From the NCBI RefSeq assembly GCF_001468485.1, contig NZ_LODI01000004.1, positions 24,970 through 88,969 on the forward strand: 64,000 bases of DNA, read 5' to 3'. Position numbers and translations under genes: made by a program. Under the pieces are notes generated by a model. That model saw only the letters and a list, made by a program, of their open reading frames with translations, was not told the origin of the DNA and ran no database searches. The stretch is from Pseudoalteromonas sp. H71 (GTDB lineage Bacteria > Pseudomonadota > Gammaproteobacteria > Enterobacterales > Alteromonadaceae). Shown one piece after another: positions 55,979-64,000 of the stretch (position 1 is the stretch's first letter; each line of letters begins with the position of its first letter).

Positions 55979-57232
55979 TTATGGTAAAATTTTCTCACCT
56001 TGATAAAGACTCTCAATGGTTTCACGTTCGCGGATAAGATGGTGCTGCTGACCGTCTACCATTATTTCAGCTACGCGTGGGCGAGAGTTATAGTTTGAAC
56101 TCATTGTAAAGCCATATGCCCCAGCACTGCGCTGCGCGAGTAAATCGCCTTGTTTAAGCGCTAGTTCTCGGTCTTTTCCTAAAAAGTCACCGGTTTCGCA
56201 TACGGGCCCAACAATATCAAAGTTGTGAGTTGGCGTATCGTCATCACGAACCGACACAGGAATAATTTTTTGCCACGCTTGATAAAGAGAAGGGCGAAGC
56301 ATGTCGTTCATGCCAGCATCAACAATGGCAAAAAACTTACTTTGGTTTTGTTTAATAAACTCAACCTGCGTAATTAATACCCCTGCGTTTGCTGCAATCG
56401 CACGACCTGGTTCAAAAATAAGTTCTAAATGGCGGTAGTTTTCTAGGCGAGCGGTTACTTGCTCAGCGTATTCACTAGGATGAGGTGGTTGTTCGTTGTC
56501 GTAAGGGACACCTAACCCACCACCTATATCTAAATGGCTTAATTCTATCCCGACATTTTTTAGCTCATCTATTAACGCAAGGAGTTTGTCTAGCGCTTCT
56601 AAAAATGGTTTTACTTCGGTTAACTGCGAACCGATATGGCAATCTACGCCTATTACGTTTAAGCCTGGTAAAGCATCAGCTTGTTGATAAACACTTACAG
56701 CGGTTTGAATATCAATGCCAAATTTGTTTTCTTTCAGACCTGTGGAGATATAAGGGTGCGTTTTAGCATCTATATCGGGATTTACGCGAATAGAAATTGG
56801 CGCCACTAAGTTAAGCTCGCACGCAACCTCTGAAATACGCTCTAATTCAGAGGCTGATTCAACGTTAAAGCATTTAATCCCTAATTTTAATGCGTACGCT
56901 ATTTCGTCAGCGGTTTTAGCAACGCCTGAAAAGACCACCTTACCGGCGTCTCCTCCGGCTTTAATTACACGCGCTAGCTCACCTTTTGAAACAATGTCAA
57001 AACCCGAACCTAAGCGCGCTAAAATATTTAATACGGCAATATTAGAGTTTGCTTTAACGGCATAGCATACCAAGCTTTTATGGCTTTTAGTCGCATTAGC
57101 AAACGCAAGGTAGTGGCGCTCAAATGTTGCGCGAGAATACACATAGCAAGGCGTACCATATTGCTGAGCAATTGCGGCAATACTCACATCTTCAGCAAAC
57201 AATTGGTTGTTTTTATAGTTAAAAAAATCCAT
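55979..57232 (-). CDS. lysA: Diaminopimelate decarboxylase
   Basis: A 417-residue PLP enzyme, last step of lysine synthesis. PLP lysine in LVCYAVKANSN, HIGSQLTEVKPF, GGGLGVPY, and CETGDFLGKDREL near the active site. Length canonical. It starts directly after the lptM stop, so the two are coupled. Confidence 0.96.
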   Translation of the reverse strand: MDFFNYKNNQLFAEDVSIAAIAQQYGTPCYVYSRATFERHYLAFANATKSHKSLVCYAVKANSNIAVLNILARLGSGFDIVSKGELARVIKAGGDAGKVVFSGVAKTADEIAYALKLGIKCFNVESASELERISEVACELNLVAPISIRVNPDIDAKTHPYISTGLKENKFGIDIQTAVSVYQQADALPGLNVIGVDCHIGSQLTEVKPFLEALDKLLALIDELKNVGIELSHLDIGGGLGVPYDNEQPPHPSEYAEQVTARLENYRHLELIFEPGRAIAANAGVLITQVEFIKQNQSKFFAIVDAGMNDMLRPSLYQAWQKIIPVSVRDDDTPTHNFDIVGPVCETGDFLGKDRELALKQGDLLAQRSAGAYGFTMSSNYNSRPRVAEIMVDGQQHHLIRERETIESLYQGEKILP

Positions 57233-57427
57233 TTATTGCTCCTGCTTTACTGGGGTAGTGGGTTGCTTGGCCTGCGTGTTAGGCGTCATCGTGTTTTCTG
57301 GTTGGTTTTGCTGGGCCTGTTGTTCAGGCAAATATAACGGGCCGCTTTGTCCGCAGCCAGCTAATGCGCCAAATAGGGCCGTGCTAATTAATAGTTTTTT
57401 TAATTGTAAGGTATGTGTCGCTTTCAT
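57233..57427 (-). CDS. lptM: Small lipoprotein LptM (YifL)
   Basis: A 64-residue lipoprotein: hydrophobic leader, LAGC lipobox, then the conserved CGQSGPLYLP and a Gln/Pro-rich tail. LptM assists assembly of the LptDE lipopolysaccharide translocon. Its place before lysA/dapF and divergent from cyaY is the same as in many gammaproteobacteria. Confidence 0.9.
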   Translation of the reverse strand: MKATHTLQLKKLLISTALFGALAGCGQSGPLYLPEQQAQQNQPENTMTPNTQAKQPTTPVKQEQ

Positions 57428-57584
57428 TAGATTAATATTGTTGCTGGCTTTATAATCGCAGAGTAACAGAATATCTAAAAAATGCAGCTATTCGCGGATG
57501 ATTTTATTCCTGTTACACTAGCTGCATGTTTTTAACGCAATTACGTACCCAATATTAGGCGGCTCGCCTGCAAAGGAATCAACA

Positions 57585-57908
57585 ATGACTGAACACGAAT
57601 ATCACCAATTAGCCGAAGCTCTTATGTTCACAATTGAAGAGCAAGTTGATGATTGTGAAGCCGATTTAGATTACGAATCAGCGCAAGGTATTTTAGAAAT
57701 TATTTTTCCTGATAAAAGTAAAATTGTGATCAATAAGCAAGCGCCTCTTCATCAAGTGTGGGTAGCAACTAAATTTAATGGTCATCATTTTGAAATGCGT
57801 GACGGTCAATGGATTGATAACCGCTCTGGTGCAGAGTTTTGGGAGTTCATTAACGAAGCGTCAACTCGCCAAGCTGGCCAAGAAATTAAATGGCAATCGT
57901 CACTATGA
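57585..57908 (+). CDS. cyaY: Iron-sulfur assembly protein CyaY (frataxin)
   Basis: A 107-residue frataxin homologue. The acidic first helix ([18 protein letters not shown]) and following strands [27 protein letters not shown] are characteristic. It binds iron and modulates cluster assembly on IscU. The stop overlaps the next start by ATGA. Confidence 0.94.
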   Translation: MTEHEYHQLAEALMFTIEEQVDDCEADLDYESAQGILEIIFPDKSKIVINKQAPLHQVWVATKFNGHHFEMRDGQWIDNRSGAEFWEFINEASTRQAGQEIKWQSSL

Positions 57909-58561
57909 GTTTAGAATTTGTTCAATACCCTGCACAGAGCGCTCATAAAGCTACCGTTATTTGGTTACATGGGTTGGGTGATTCGGGTGATGGGTTTGCC
58001 CCTGTAGCGCCGCAATTAAACTTACCAGATGAGTTAGGTGTGCGTTTTGTTTTTCCTCATGCACCTGTGCAACCGGTCACCATAAATGGCGGTATGGAAA
58101 TGCGCTCTTGGTACGATATTAAGTCAATTGAGCTTGATAAACGTGCCGATGAAGAAGGTGTTAGAGAGTCTGCCGAAAAGGTAGAAGCCCTTATAAATAC
58201 AGAAATAGCAAACGGAATACCAGCTAACAAAATTATTTTGGCAGGTTTTTCACAAGGCGGTGTTGTGTCGCTTCATTTAGCACCACGTTTTGAGCAAAAG
58301 CTAGCGGGTGTTATGGCATTGTCTACTTACATGTGCGCGCCGCATAAATTCACAGATGAAGCAAAGCATACCGATTTAAATGTATTTATGGCACATGGTA
58401 GCCAAGATAACGTGGTACCAATGAGTGCGGGTAAAAGTGCATTTGATGTATTAACAGCACATAACATGGATGTAAGCTGGCAAGAATACCCAATGGCACA
58501 TCAAGTATGTGCAGAAGAGTTACACGCTATTCGCCACTGGTTAATTGCCCGTTTAAGCTAA
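57905..58561 (+). CDS. Carboxylesterase/phospholipase, Abhydrolase_2 family
   Basis: A 218-residue cytosolic alpha/beta hydrolase. Start ATG at 57905 ([11 protein letters not shown]); [12 protein letters not shown] oxyanion region, Ser in [13 protein letters not shown], Asp in HGSQDNVVP, His in PMAHQVC. Similar to bacterial acyl-protein-thioesterase-like esterases. Coupled to cyaY by a 4-bp overlap. Confidence 0.9.
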   Translation: MSLEFVQYPAQSAHKATVIWLHGLGDSGDGFAPVAPQLNLPDELGVRFVFPHAPVQPVTINGGMEMRSWYDIKSIELDKRADEEGVRESAEKVEALINTEIANGIPANKIILAGFSQGGVVSLHLAPRFEQKLAGVMALSTYMCAPHKFTDEAKHTDLNVFMAHGSQDNVVPMSAGKSAFDVLTAHNMDVSWQEYPMAHQVCAEELHAIRHWLIARLS

Positions 58562-58583
58562 TTTTGGAGCCGCTGAGGTCAAT

Positions 58584-59549
58584 ATGAGTCAAAAAATAGT
58601 TATTAAAGCAAATGTAAAACGCGAGCCACAAAACAGCCTACCTACGGTAAGTTATGAATGGCATTGGCGTCGTATTGTGAGTTTGGCTATGTTGATAGTA
58701 ATGACATCTGCGGCCGTGATATATGGTTTAACCAGCTCAGTAAATGCAGATCAAGGCGCTCACCCCAATGAACAAACAGAGCTTTTAATTTCTAATAGCA
58801 CACAAAGTAATGAGGTCATTGAAAGCCCAATACACGATGAACCCAATAGCCAGTCGCAAATAAGTGCTGCCAATACTGACGGGTTAACTGCAAAGCAAAT
58901 GGTCTCTGCTGAAGATGTTGTTAACATCGATATCTCAAACAAAAGTAACCCAGAGCCAGTGACCGTTCAGCCTGAGTTAGATAATGTAATAGTAGCTCTG
59001 CAAGCTGCTGAGTTGGCTAACACATCTAACAGCGAAATAATTTCATCAACACAAAACAGCGATGCACAAAGCGAAGTTAACCCTTTACCCGAGCAATCTG
59101 CGGATATAGACACCTTACTAGACGCTCCGCAAAGCGATGATGTTACCTTATTTGGTACAGATAGATTTCCTGACAATGCGCATATTGCAAGTGTTGCATT
59201 AGGGGCCCAAATTGATACTGGTAAAATAAGCCGTGCGGTTCTGACTCGCAGTGTTGAAAAGCGAGAGCCTGTAAATGTGTTTGCGGCAGATGTGCGTATG
59301 AGTCAATTTGAAGGAACATTATCGTTTTTTAGTGAACTAAAAGGGCTTCAAGGTCAGCAAGTTAAACATATTTGGTATTTTGAAAGTGAGACAATGGCCG
59401 AAATTACACTTAATGTTACTTCGCCGCGTTACAGAACTTATTCAACAAAAAATATTATGAACACGCAAACAGGCCATTGGCGTGTAGACGTTGTTGACGA
59501 GCAAGGTAATTTAATTGCCCAAAAAGAATTTAGAGTGTTAGCTAACTAA
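58584..59549 (+). CDS. DUF2914 membrane protein
   Basis: A 321-residue protein. One membrane helix (about residues 31-50) is followed by a long Ser/Asn/Glu-rich low-complexity stretch (55-205), then a C-terminal DUF2914 domain (about 225-320): EPVNVFAADVRMSQFEGTLSFFSEL, HIWYFESETMAEITLNV, TGHWRVDVVDEQGNLIAQ. Function unknown. 22 bp after the esterase, TTGGAG nearby as part of the leader. Confidence 0.85.
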   Translation: MSQKIVIKANVKREPQNSLPTVSYEWHWRRIVSLAMLIVMTSAAVIYGLTSSVNADQGAHPNEQTELLISNSTQSNEVIESPIHDEPNSQSQISAANTDGLTAKQMVSAEDVVNIDISNKSNPEPVTVQPELDNVIVALQAAELANTSNSEIISSTQNSDAQSEVNPLPEQSADIDTLLDAPQSDDVTLFGTDRFPDNAHIASVALGAQIDTGKISRAVLTRSVEKREPVNVFAADVRMSQFEGTLSFFSELKGLQGQQVKHIWYFESETMAEITLNVTSPRYRTYSTKNIMNTQTGHWRVDVVDEQGNLIAQKEFRVLAN

Positions 59550-59584
59550 ATAATGCTAACCGCAGTAATTAATTGGATACCCCT

Positions 59585-60523
59585 ATGACAGAAAAAACAA
59601 AATTAGTACGTATAGCAACTCGCAAAAGCGCCCTAGCGTTATGGCAAGCTGAGTTTGTAAAAGCTCAGCTAGAGCATTTTCATGATGATGTACGTGTTGA
59701 GTTAGTCCCTATGTCGACACAAGGGGATATTATTTTAGATACGCCATTGGCCAAAATAGGCGGCAAAGGGTTATTTGTAAAAGAGCTTGAGCAAGCCATG
59801 TTAGATGGCCGAGCTGATATTGCTGTGCACTCAATGAAAGACGTGCCTGTTGAATTTCCGGAAGGACTAGCGCTTCATACCATTTGCGAGCGTGAAGATC
59901 CTCGTGATGCATTTGTATCAAATAACTTTGCCAACTTAAATGAGTTACCGAAGGGGGCCATTGTAGGTACATCTAGCTTACGTCGTCAGTGCCAAATTAG
60001 AGCGCTAAGACCTGACTTAGAAATCCGTGATTTACGCGGAAACGTGAATACACGCCTAGCTAAATTAGATGATGGGCAATACGATGCCATTATTTTAGCA
60101 GCGGCAGGGCTTATTCGTTTAGAGATGGGCGAGCGTATTGCGGATTACATTGAACCAGAAGTATCGTTGCCTGCAAATGGCCAAGGTGCTGTAGGTATTG
60201 AGTGTCGAATTGAAGATGACGTAACTAAAGCGTTATTAGCACCGCTTGAACACGCACACACGCGTATTCGTGTTAACGCAGAGCGTGCCATGAACCGTCG
60301 TTTAGAAGGCGGTTGCCAAGTACCAATTGGCGCTTATGCGTTAGTTGATGGCGAGCAGGTTCATTTACGAGGGCTTGTAGGCGCAATTGATGGCAGCGAA
60401 ATTTTACGTGACGAAGTTGCGGGTAATATTAACGATGCCGAAAAACTCGGAATAGAGCTGGCTGAAAAATTACTTGCTCAAGGCGCAGATAAAATTTTAG
60501 CTGACGTATACAGAGACGCATAA
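59585..60523 (+). CDS. hemC: Hydroxymethylbilane synthase
   Basis: A 312-residue porphobilinogen deaminase, haem pathway. [15 protein letters not shown] at the start, [34 protein letters not shown], and [12 protein letters not shown] with the dipyrromethane-cofactor cysteine. The ATG at 59585 is chosen over a TTG 12 bases earlier. The stop abuts the hemD start. Confidence 0.96.
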   Translation: MTEKTKLVRIATRKSALALWQAEFVKAQLEHFHDDVRVELVPMSTQGDIILDTPLAKIGGKGLFVKELEQAMLDGRADIAVHSMKDVPVEFPEGLALHTICEREDPRDAFVSNNFANLNELPKGAIVGTSSLRRQCQIRALRPDLEIRDLRGNVNTRLAKLDDGQYDAIILAAAGLIRLEMGERIADYIEPEVSLPANGQGAVGIECRIEDDVTKALLAPLEHAHTRIRVNAERAMNRRLEGGCQVPIGAYALVDGEQVHLRGLVGAIDGSEILRDEVAGNINDAEKLGIELAEKLLAQGADKILADVYRDA

Positions 60524-62356
60524 ATGACACATATTCTGATAACTCGGCCCGAAGGAAAAGGCGTAGCCCTTGCAGAACAACTTGAGCAAGCGGGTTATCA
60601 GACGTCGTTGTTTCCTGTTTTAAATATTAACTATTTAACGCCTTCTAGTACTCAACTAAGCCCACTTATTAATGCAGATAAAATTATTTTTATCTCTCAG
60701 GATGCTGTTAAAGCACTGGCACAATTAAAGCCCGATATAAACATTAAAGCGCAGTTTTATGCTGTAGGGCAGCAAACTGCCGATACAATATATGAATTAT
60801 TTGGTGTGCGTGCAGCAACTCCTAAACAGTTCGATTCTGAAGGGGTATTGGCTCTTAAGTCGTTGGCTCAGGTTGATGGCAGCAATATTGTATTGGTCAA
60901 AGGGCAAGGTGGTCGACCCGATATAGCCAAGGTCCTAAAAGAGCGCGGTGCGTTTTTAAATAATTGTGTTGTTTATGAACGTGAGCCAGTATCCGATTTA
61001 ACTAGTAACTGGACTGACCACTGGAAAAGCAACAATGTACACGGTATAGTCATAACAAGTAATGCAGCAGTTGATGCCATATTTACCCCCCTTGCTGCAC
61101 AACAATTACAATGGTTACAACAGTGCCACTTTTATGTTGCCAGCGAGCGTATAGCCGCATATTTACAGCAACAACACGTAAGTTTGGCAAATATACATAT
61201 TGCAGCAGGGGCTAGCGATAACGCTATGTTTACCTGTATTAATCAGCAAGGTAGCAGCATGAGTGAACAACCTAAGTCAATAACAACAGAAAACACAACA
61301 TCAACAGCTTCGAGTTCAGCATCAATTAAAAATGAGCCAGCAAGCGTAAAAAACAAACCAGCAAATGACAAACAAAAAGTTAGTAAAGTGGCTTCTCTTG
61401 CATTGTTAATATCGTTGGTTGTGGCCTCTGGAGTTGGTTACGAGTTTTATCAAAAGCTAAATGCAGGTAAAGCGCAAAATACATTTGTTAACGAACTTAG
61501 CGAGCAAAATAAGCTACTTCAGCAAGAGCTAGCGGTTCTTAAGTCTTCTCAAGTGAGCTTGCAACAAGCGCTATTTAATAGCGAAGAAAAAGTATCTGAG
61601 GCGTTAGCGCAAAGCACTCTTGAAAATGAGCAAGCATTAAAAAACGCACTACAAAAAGCGCAGCAACAAGGCTCATCTTTAAACCCACAAGAAGTAACTA
61701 GTTTGCAGCGTATGGCTGAATTTAAACTGTGGGCAGAAAAAGACTACCAAGGCGCAAGCGCTGTACTAAAGCGTTTAGACGGACTGTTAAGTGAGCACCC
61801 TGGTACAATTGAACTTCGCCAATCTATTATGCAAGACATACAAACGCTTGATAGTTTAAAACCGGTTGCTACCGAGGCTATTTATTTGCAGCTAAATAGT
61901 GTTCTTAACCGAATTGATGAACTGGTGTTTAACGCGGTCAATTTACCAGAGGAACCACGGGAAGTTGATGAAAATGCACTCAGCGAAGATATTAACGATT
62001 GGCAGCAAAATATCAGTAACAGTTGGAATAAAATTGTTGATAGTTTTATTAAAATTAGGCGCCATGAAGGTATAGCTGTTGAACCATTACTAACTGATCA
62101 AGAGCGCAATTTAATTAACCAGCGAATTAAGCTTAATATAGCGCAGGCGCAAGATGCGCTACTAAGTAAACAAGCCAGTATATATTTTAATGCATTAAGC
62201 GAAGCAAAGCGCTTAATTGGTGAATACTTTAAGCAAGATGATGCAGCGACTAAATCAACACTAAATACGCTATCTAAATTAGAAAAAGAACCACTTAATT
62301 TCAGCCAAGAGGTCACACTGCAAAGCACACAAATGGTTAAGGAGTGGGCGCAATGA
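60524..62356 (+). CDS. hemDX: Fused uroporphyrinogen-III synthase HemD and HemX
   Basis: One 610-residue frame. Residues 1-about 242 are uroporphyrinogen-III synthase (HILITRPEGKGVALAEQLEQAGY, GQGGRPDIAKVL, ITSNAAVDAIF). Then MSEQPKS (Met at base 61259) opens a low-complexity linker, a membrane helix (about 290-310), a coiled coil (320-380) and the HemX domain to the end. HemX is a membrane protein of unproven role next to hemD in many bacteria. The internal ATG has CAAGG before it, so a separate HemX could also be made. The stop overlaps hemY (ATGA). Confidence 0.88.
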   Translation: MTHILITRPEGKGVALAEQLEQAGYQTSLFPVLNINYLTPSSTQLSPLINADKIIFISQDAVKALAQLKPDINIKAQFYAVGQQTADTIYELFGVRAATPKQFDSEGVLALKSLAQVDGSNIVLVKGQGGRPDIAKVLKERGAFLNNCVVYEREPVSDLTSNWTDHWKSNNVHGIVITSNAAVDAIFTPLAAQQLQWLQQCHFYVASERIAAYLQQQHVSLANIHIAAGASDNAMFTCINQQGSSMSEQPKSITTENTTSTASSSASIKNEPASVKNKPANDKQKVSKVASLALLISLVVASGVGYEFYQKLNAGKAQNTFVNELSEQNKLLQQELAVLKSSQVSLQQALFNSEEKVSEALAQSTLENEQALKNALQKAQQQGSSLNPQEVTSLQRMAEFKLWAEKDYQGASAVLKRLDGLLSEHPGTIELRQSIMQDIQTLDSLKPVATEAIYLQLNSVLNRIDELVFNAVNLPEEPREVDENALSEDINDWQQNISNSWNKIVDSFIKIRRHEGIAVEPLLTDQERNLINQRIKLNIAQAQDALLSKQASIYFNALSEAKRLIGEYFKQDDAATKSTLNTLSKLEKEPLNFSQEVTLQSTQMVKEWAQ

Positions 62357-63465
62357 TAGGGCTAATTATTTTAATTGTAGCTGTTGTTGTTGTAATTGCG
62401 GTTACCCCTTTTGTACTTGACGAAAAAGGTTATGTGCTAATTTCGTTCAATAATACGACCATTGAAGGCACCATTGTTTCGTTTTGTATTATGGCTGCAT
62501 TGTCTGCGGCAGTTTTATATTTTAGTTACAAACTAATACGTTATTTATTATCAATTTATAGAAATACCAAGCATGGTTTTTTTGCCCGCAGTGAAGAGCG
62601 TAAATTCGCCGCAATTGAACAAGCCCTTTTCAGTGCTATAAACGACGATTACGAACAGGTAGAGCGCGCACTTTCTGGTAACAGTGTGCCAGAAAAATTT
62701 GACGATATTCGTTTAGCGCTTTTAGCTAAAGCAGCACTTGCTAACAACGAGGCAGATAAAGCGCTTGAGCGATTATTTGAAATAAGCCCAGAGCAGCAAT
62801 TAAAAGTAGCAAAGCTATGGTTGGCAAGTGGCGATAGCAGTGCGATTGAATCGCAGTTGCGTGTGAATGCAGAAGCTAAAAAAGCCACCGCCCTTGAACT
62901 TAAACTGTACACTGAGGTATTAGTACAACAGCAGCACTTTAGTGCACTTGAAGAGTTTTTACCCAAGCTACTGCGTAAAAAAGTGTTTTCTAGTGAGCAG
63001 TGGACGCGTGTATTTTCTGCCTATTTTACGGCCCAATCAGCTGATGAATTAACAAATAAATACAAACAATTACCACGAAAACTACACACTCATGCACAGA
63101 CTGCATATTTAACTCAAATGGCTGCAACAGGTCAGCTTGCCGTTATTGAGGGCGATTTAACTAAAATGGTTAAGCAAGCCAGCCAACATGATGAGCTTGC
63201 TGCTATTTTAAATAATGCAAACCATGGTGAAGCGCACAAGTTACAAGCCAGTATCCAAGATCGCCTTAAAAAAGACGACACCAATACAGCGCTGCTGTTG
63301 TCGCTGGCATGTCTTGCTAATGCACAAAGTGATTATGACTTAGCGGCACGTGTATTTGATAAAGCGCTTAATGGTGATAATAAACACCAATTTGCAGACC
63401 AAGCAGCCTTGAGTTATAAAAACACGGCACAGGCTGAAAAGGCACTCGTTTTATATAACAAATAA
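62353..63465 (+). CDS. hemY: HemY-family inner-membrane TPR protein
   Basis: A 370-residue protein of the gammaproteobacterial HemY type (not the oxidase HemY). Two N-terminal helices (about 2-22 and 40-65) are followed by the typical segment NTKHGFFARSEERKFAAIEQAL and TPR helices to the end. AAGGAG lies 8 bases before ATG 62353. It completes the hemC-hemDX-hemY operon. Confidence 0.9.
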   Translation: MIGLIILIVAVVVVIAVTPFVLDEKGYVLISFNNTTIEGTIVSFCIMAALSAAVLYFSYKLIRYLLSIYRNTKHGFFARSEERKFAAIEQALFSAINDDYEQVERALSGNSVPEKFDDIRLALLAKAALANNEADKALERLFEISPEQQLKVAKLWLASGDSSAIESQLRVNAEAKKATALELKLYTEVLVQQQHFSALEEFLPKLLRKKVFSSEQWTRVFSAYFTAQSADELTNKYKQLPRKLHTHAQTAYLTQMAATGQLAVIEGDLTKMVKQASQHDELAAILNNANHGEAHKLQASIQDRLKKDDTNTALLLSLACLANAQSDYDLAARVFDKALNGDNKHQFADQAALSYKNTAQAEKALVLYNK

Positions 63466-63495
63466 GTTTACTAGCTGATTAGTTATATATTTTAG

Positions 63496-63540
63496 GCACA
63501 GGTTATAGGCGTTTTATAAATGCTTTACCTGTGCTTTTTT
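63496..63540 (+). terminator. Terminator after the hem operon
   Basis: GCACAGGT and ACCTGTGC around 23 bases, then TTTTTT, 30 bp after the hemY stop. The rest of 63466-63737 is promoter region for the next gene. Confidence 0.75.
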
Positions 63541-63737
63541 ATAGGTATTTTTTAAATTTAGCGAAACAATAAAAAAGTAAGGCGATACTATTTTTATACA
63601 GATTATTGTTAAGTGCGTGAATATTTTGCACAAAAAGCAGACATATGACCGCTTAATAATATTACAAAGCGTATAGACTTGAAAAATACCTCTATCTGCG
63701 TATTATGCGCAAAAATTTAATTAAACTGGGTGCTACT

Positions 63738-64000
63738 ATGATCAATAGAAAACTACCTTTGCTAGATATTCACCGTCATTTAGATGGTAATGTTCGCGCG
63801 CAAACCATACTAGAACTTGGTCGTCAGTTTAATATTGATTTACCCGCAGATAACGTTGAACAATTAATTCCTCATGTTCAAGTTATAGATCCAGAGCCAA
63901 ACCTAGTGGCTTTTTTACAAAAGCTAGACTGGGGCGTAACGGTACTTGGCGATTACGATGCATGCCGCCGTATTGCTATTGAAAATATTGAAGATGCGCA
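63738..64000 (+). CDS. add: Adenosine deaminase, 5' part
   Basis: The first 87 codons of a metal-dependent deaminase, cut by the window edge. [24 protein letters not shown] includes the HxH zinc motif within [10 protein letters not shown], followed by [20 protein letters not shown]. This is the adenosine deaminase start, enzyme of purine salvage. No good Shine-Dalgarno is clear; GGGTGC lies just upstream. Confidence 0.85.
   Translation, partial: MINRKLPLLDIHRHLDGNVRAQTILELGRQFNIDLPADNVEQLIPHVQVIDPEPNLVAFLQKLDWGVTVLGDYDACRRIAIENIEDA

Overview
The window looks like chromosome of a marine gammaproteobacterium, most likely Pseudoalteromonas (Alteromonadales). The DNA is AT-rich. Protein families and gene order fit that group: hemC-hemDX-hemY beside cyaY, lptM-lysA-dapF-DUF484-xerC-yigB, a secreted subtilase with a GlyGly-CTERM-like tail, spondin-domain proteins, a folM-folE-folX cluster and many exported hydrolases. 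The species assignment rests on recognising families, not on a search.

Layout. 1-9.7 kb: the 5' end of a probable MarR regulator, a hexose-6-phosphate mutarotase, two PH-domain membrane proteins, a large HExxH / beta-propeller / beta-barrel protein, a transglutaminase-like TPR lipoprotein with a PepSY membrane protein (probable Fur site upstream; the lipoprotein's ribosome binding site lies inside a hairpin), and a PQ-loop protein. 9.8-11.9 kb: a single-domain GspF/PilC-like protein overlapping a type IV pilin gene, then a PhzF-family gene. 11.87-about 13.9 kb: a relic of a ColE2-type plasmid. It has a rep gene cut off at its 3' end, a candidate leader peptide coupled to rep, a candidate antisense RNA with terminator, two small genes, two long perfect palindromes and other hairpins. 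Its left edge lies in the last codons of phzF. 14-22.8 kb: a small exported protein, a zinc metalloprotease, an RND efflux pair behind a strong inverted repeat, a cytochrome c' and a DUF2721 protein. 23-32.6 kb: a subtilase, a lipoprotein oligopeptidase B, a two-component system and two tandem spondin-domain genes.

32.7-45.5 kb: DUF4870 and YqaA-type membrane proteins, folX/folE/folM (tetrahydromonapterin synthesis), nadE, a YceH-like protein, a large hybrid histidine kinase, ycaO, a penicillin acylase-family enzyme and a metallo-beta-lactamase-fold protein. 45.6-52.8 kb: a GNAT-nitrilase fusion overlapping a Gdx/SugE exporter, an EamA transporter, a MAPEG protein, a BlaI/M56-type regulatory pair with two BlaI-like operators, a pseudouridine synthase and small proteins. 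52.8-64 kb: the yigB-xerC-DUF484-dapF-lysA-lptM block (minus strand), then cyaY, an esterase, a DUF2914 protein, hemC, a fused hemD-hemX, hemY and the start of an adenosine deaminase gene.

No tRNA, rRNA, CRISPR array, intact transposon or complete new defence system was recognised. The least ordinary parts are the plasmid relic, the hairpin over the lipoprotein start, the PilC-like/pilin pair and the HemD-HemX fusion.
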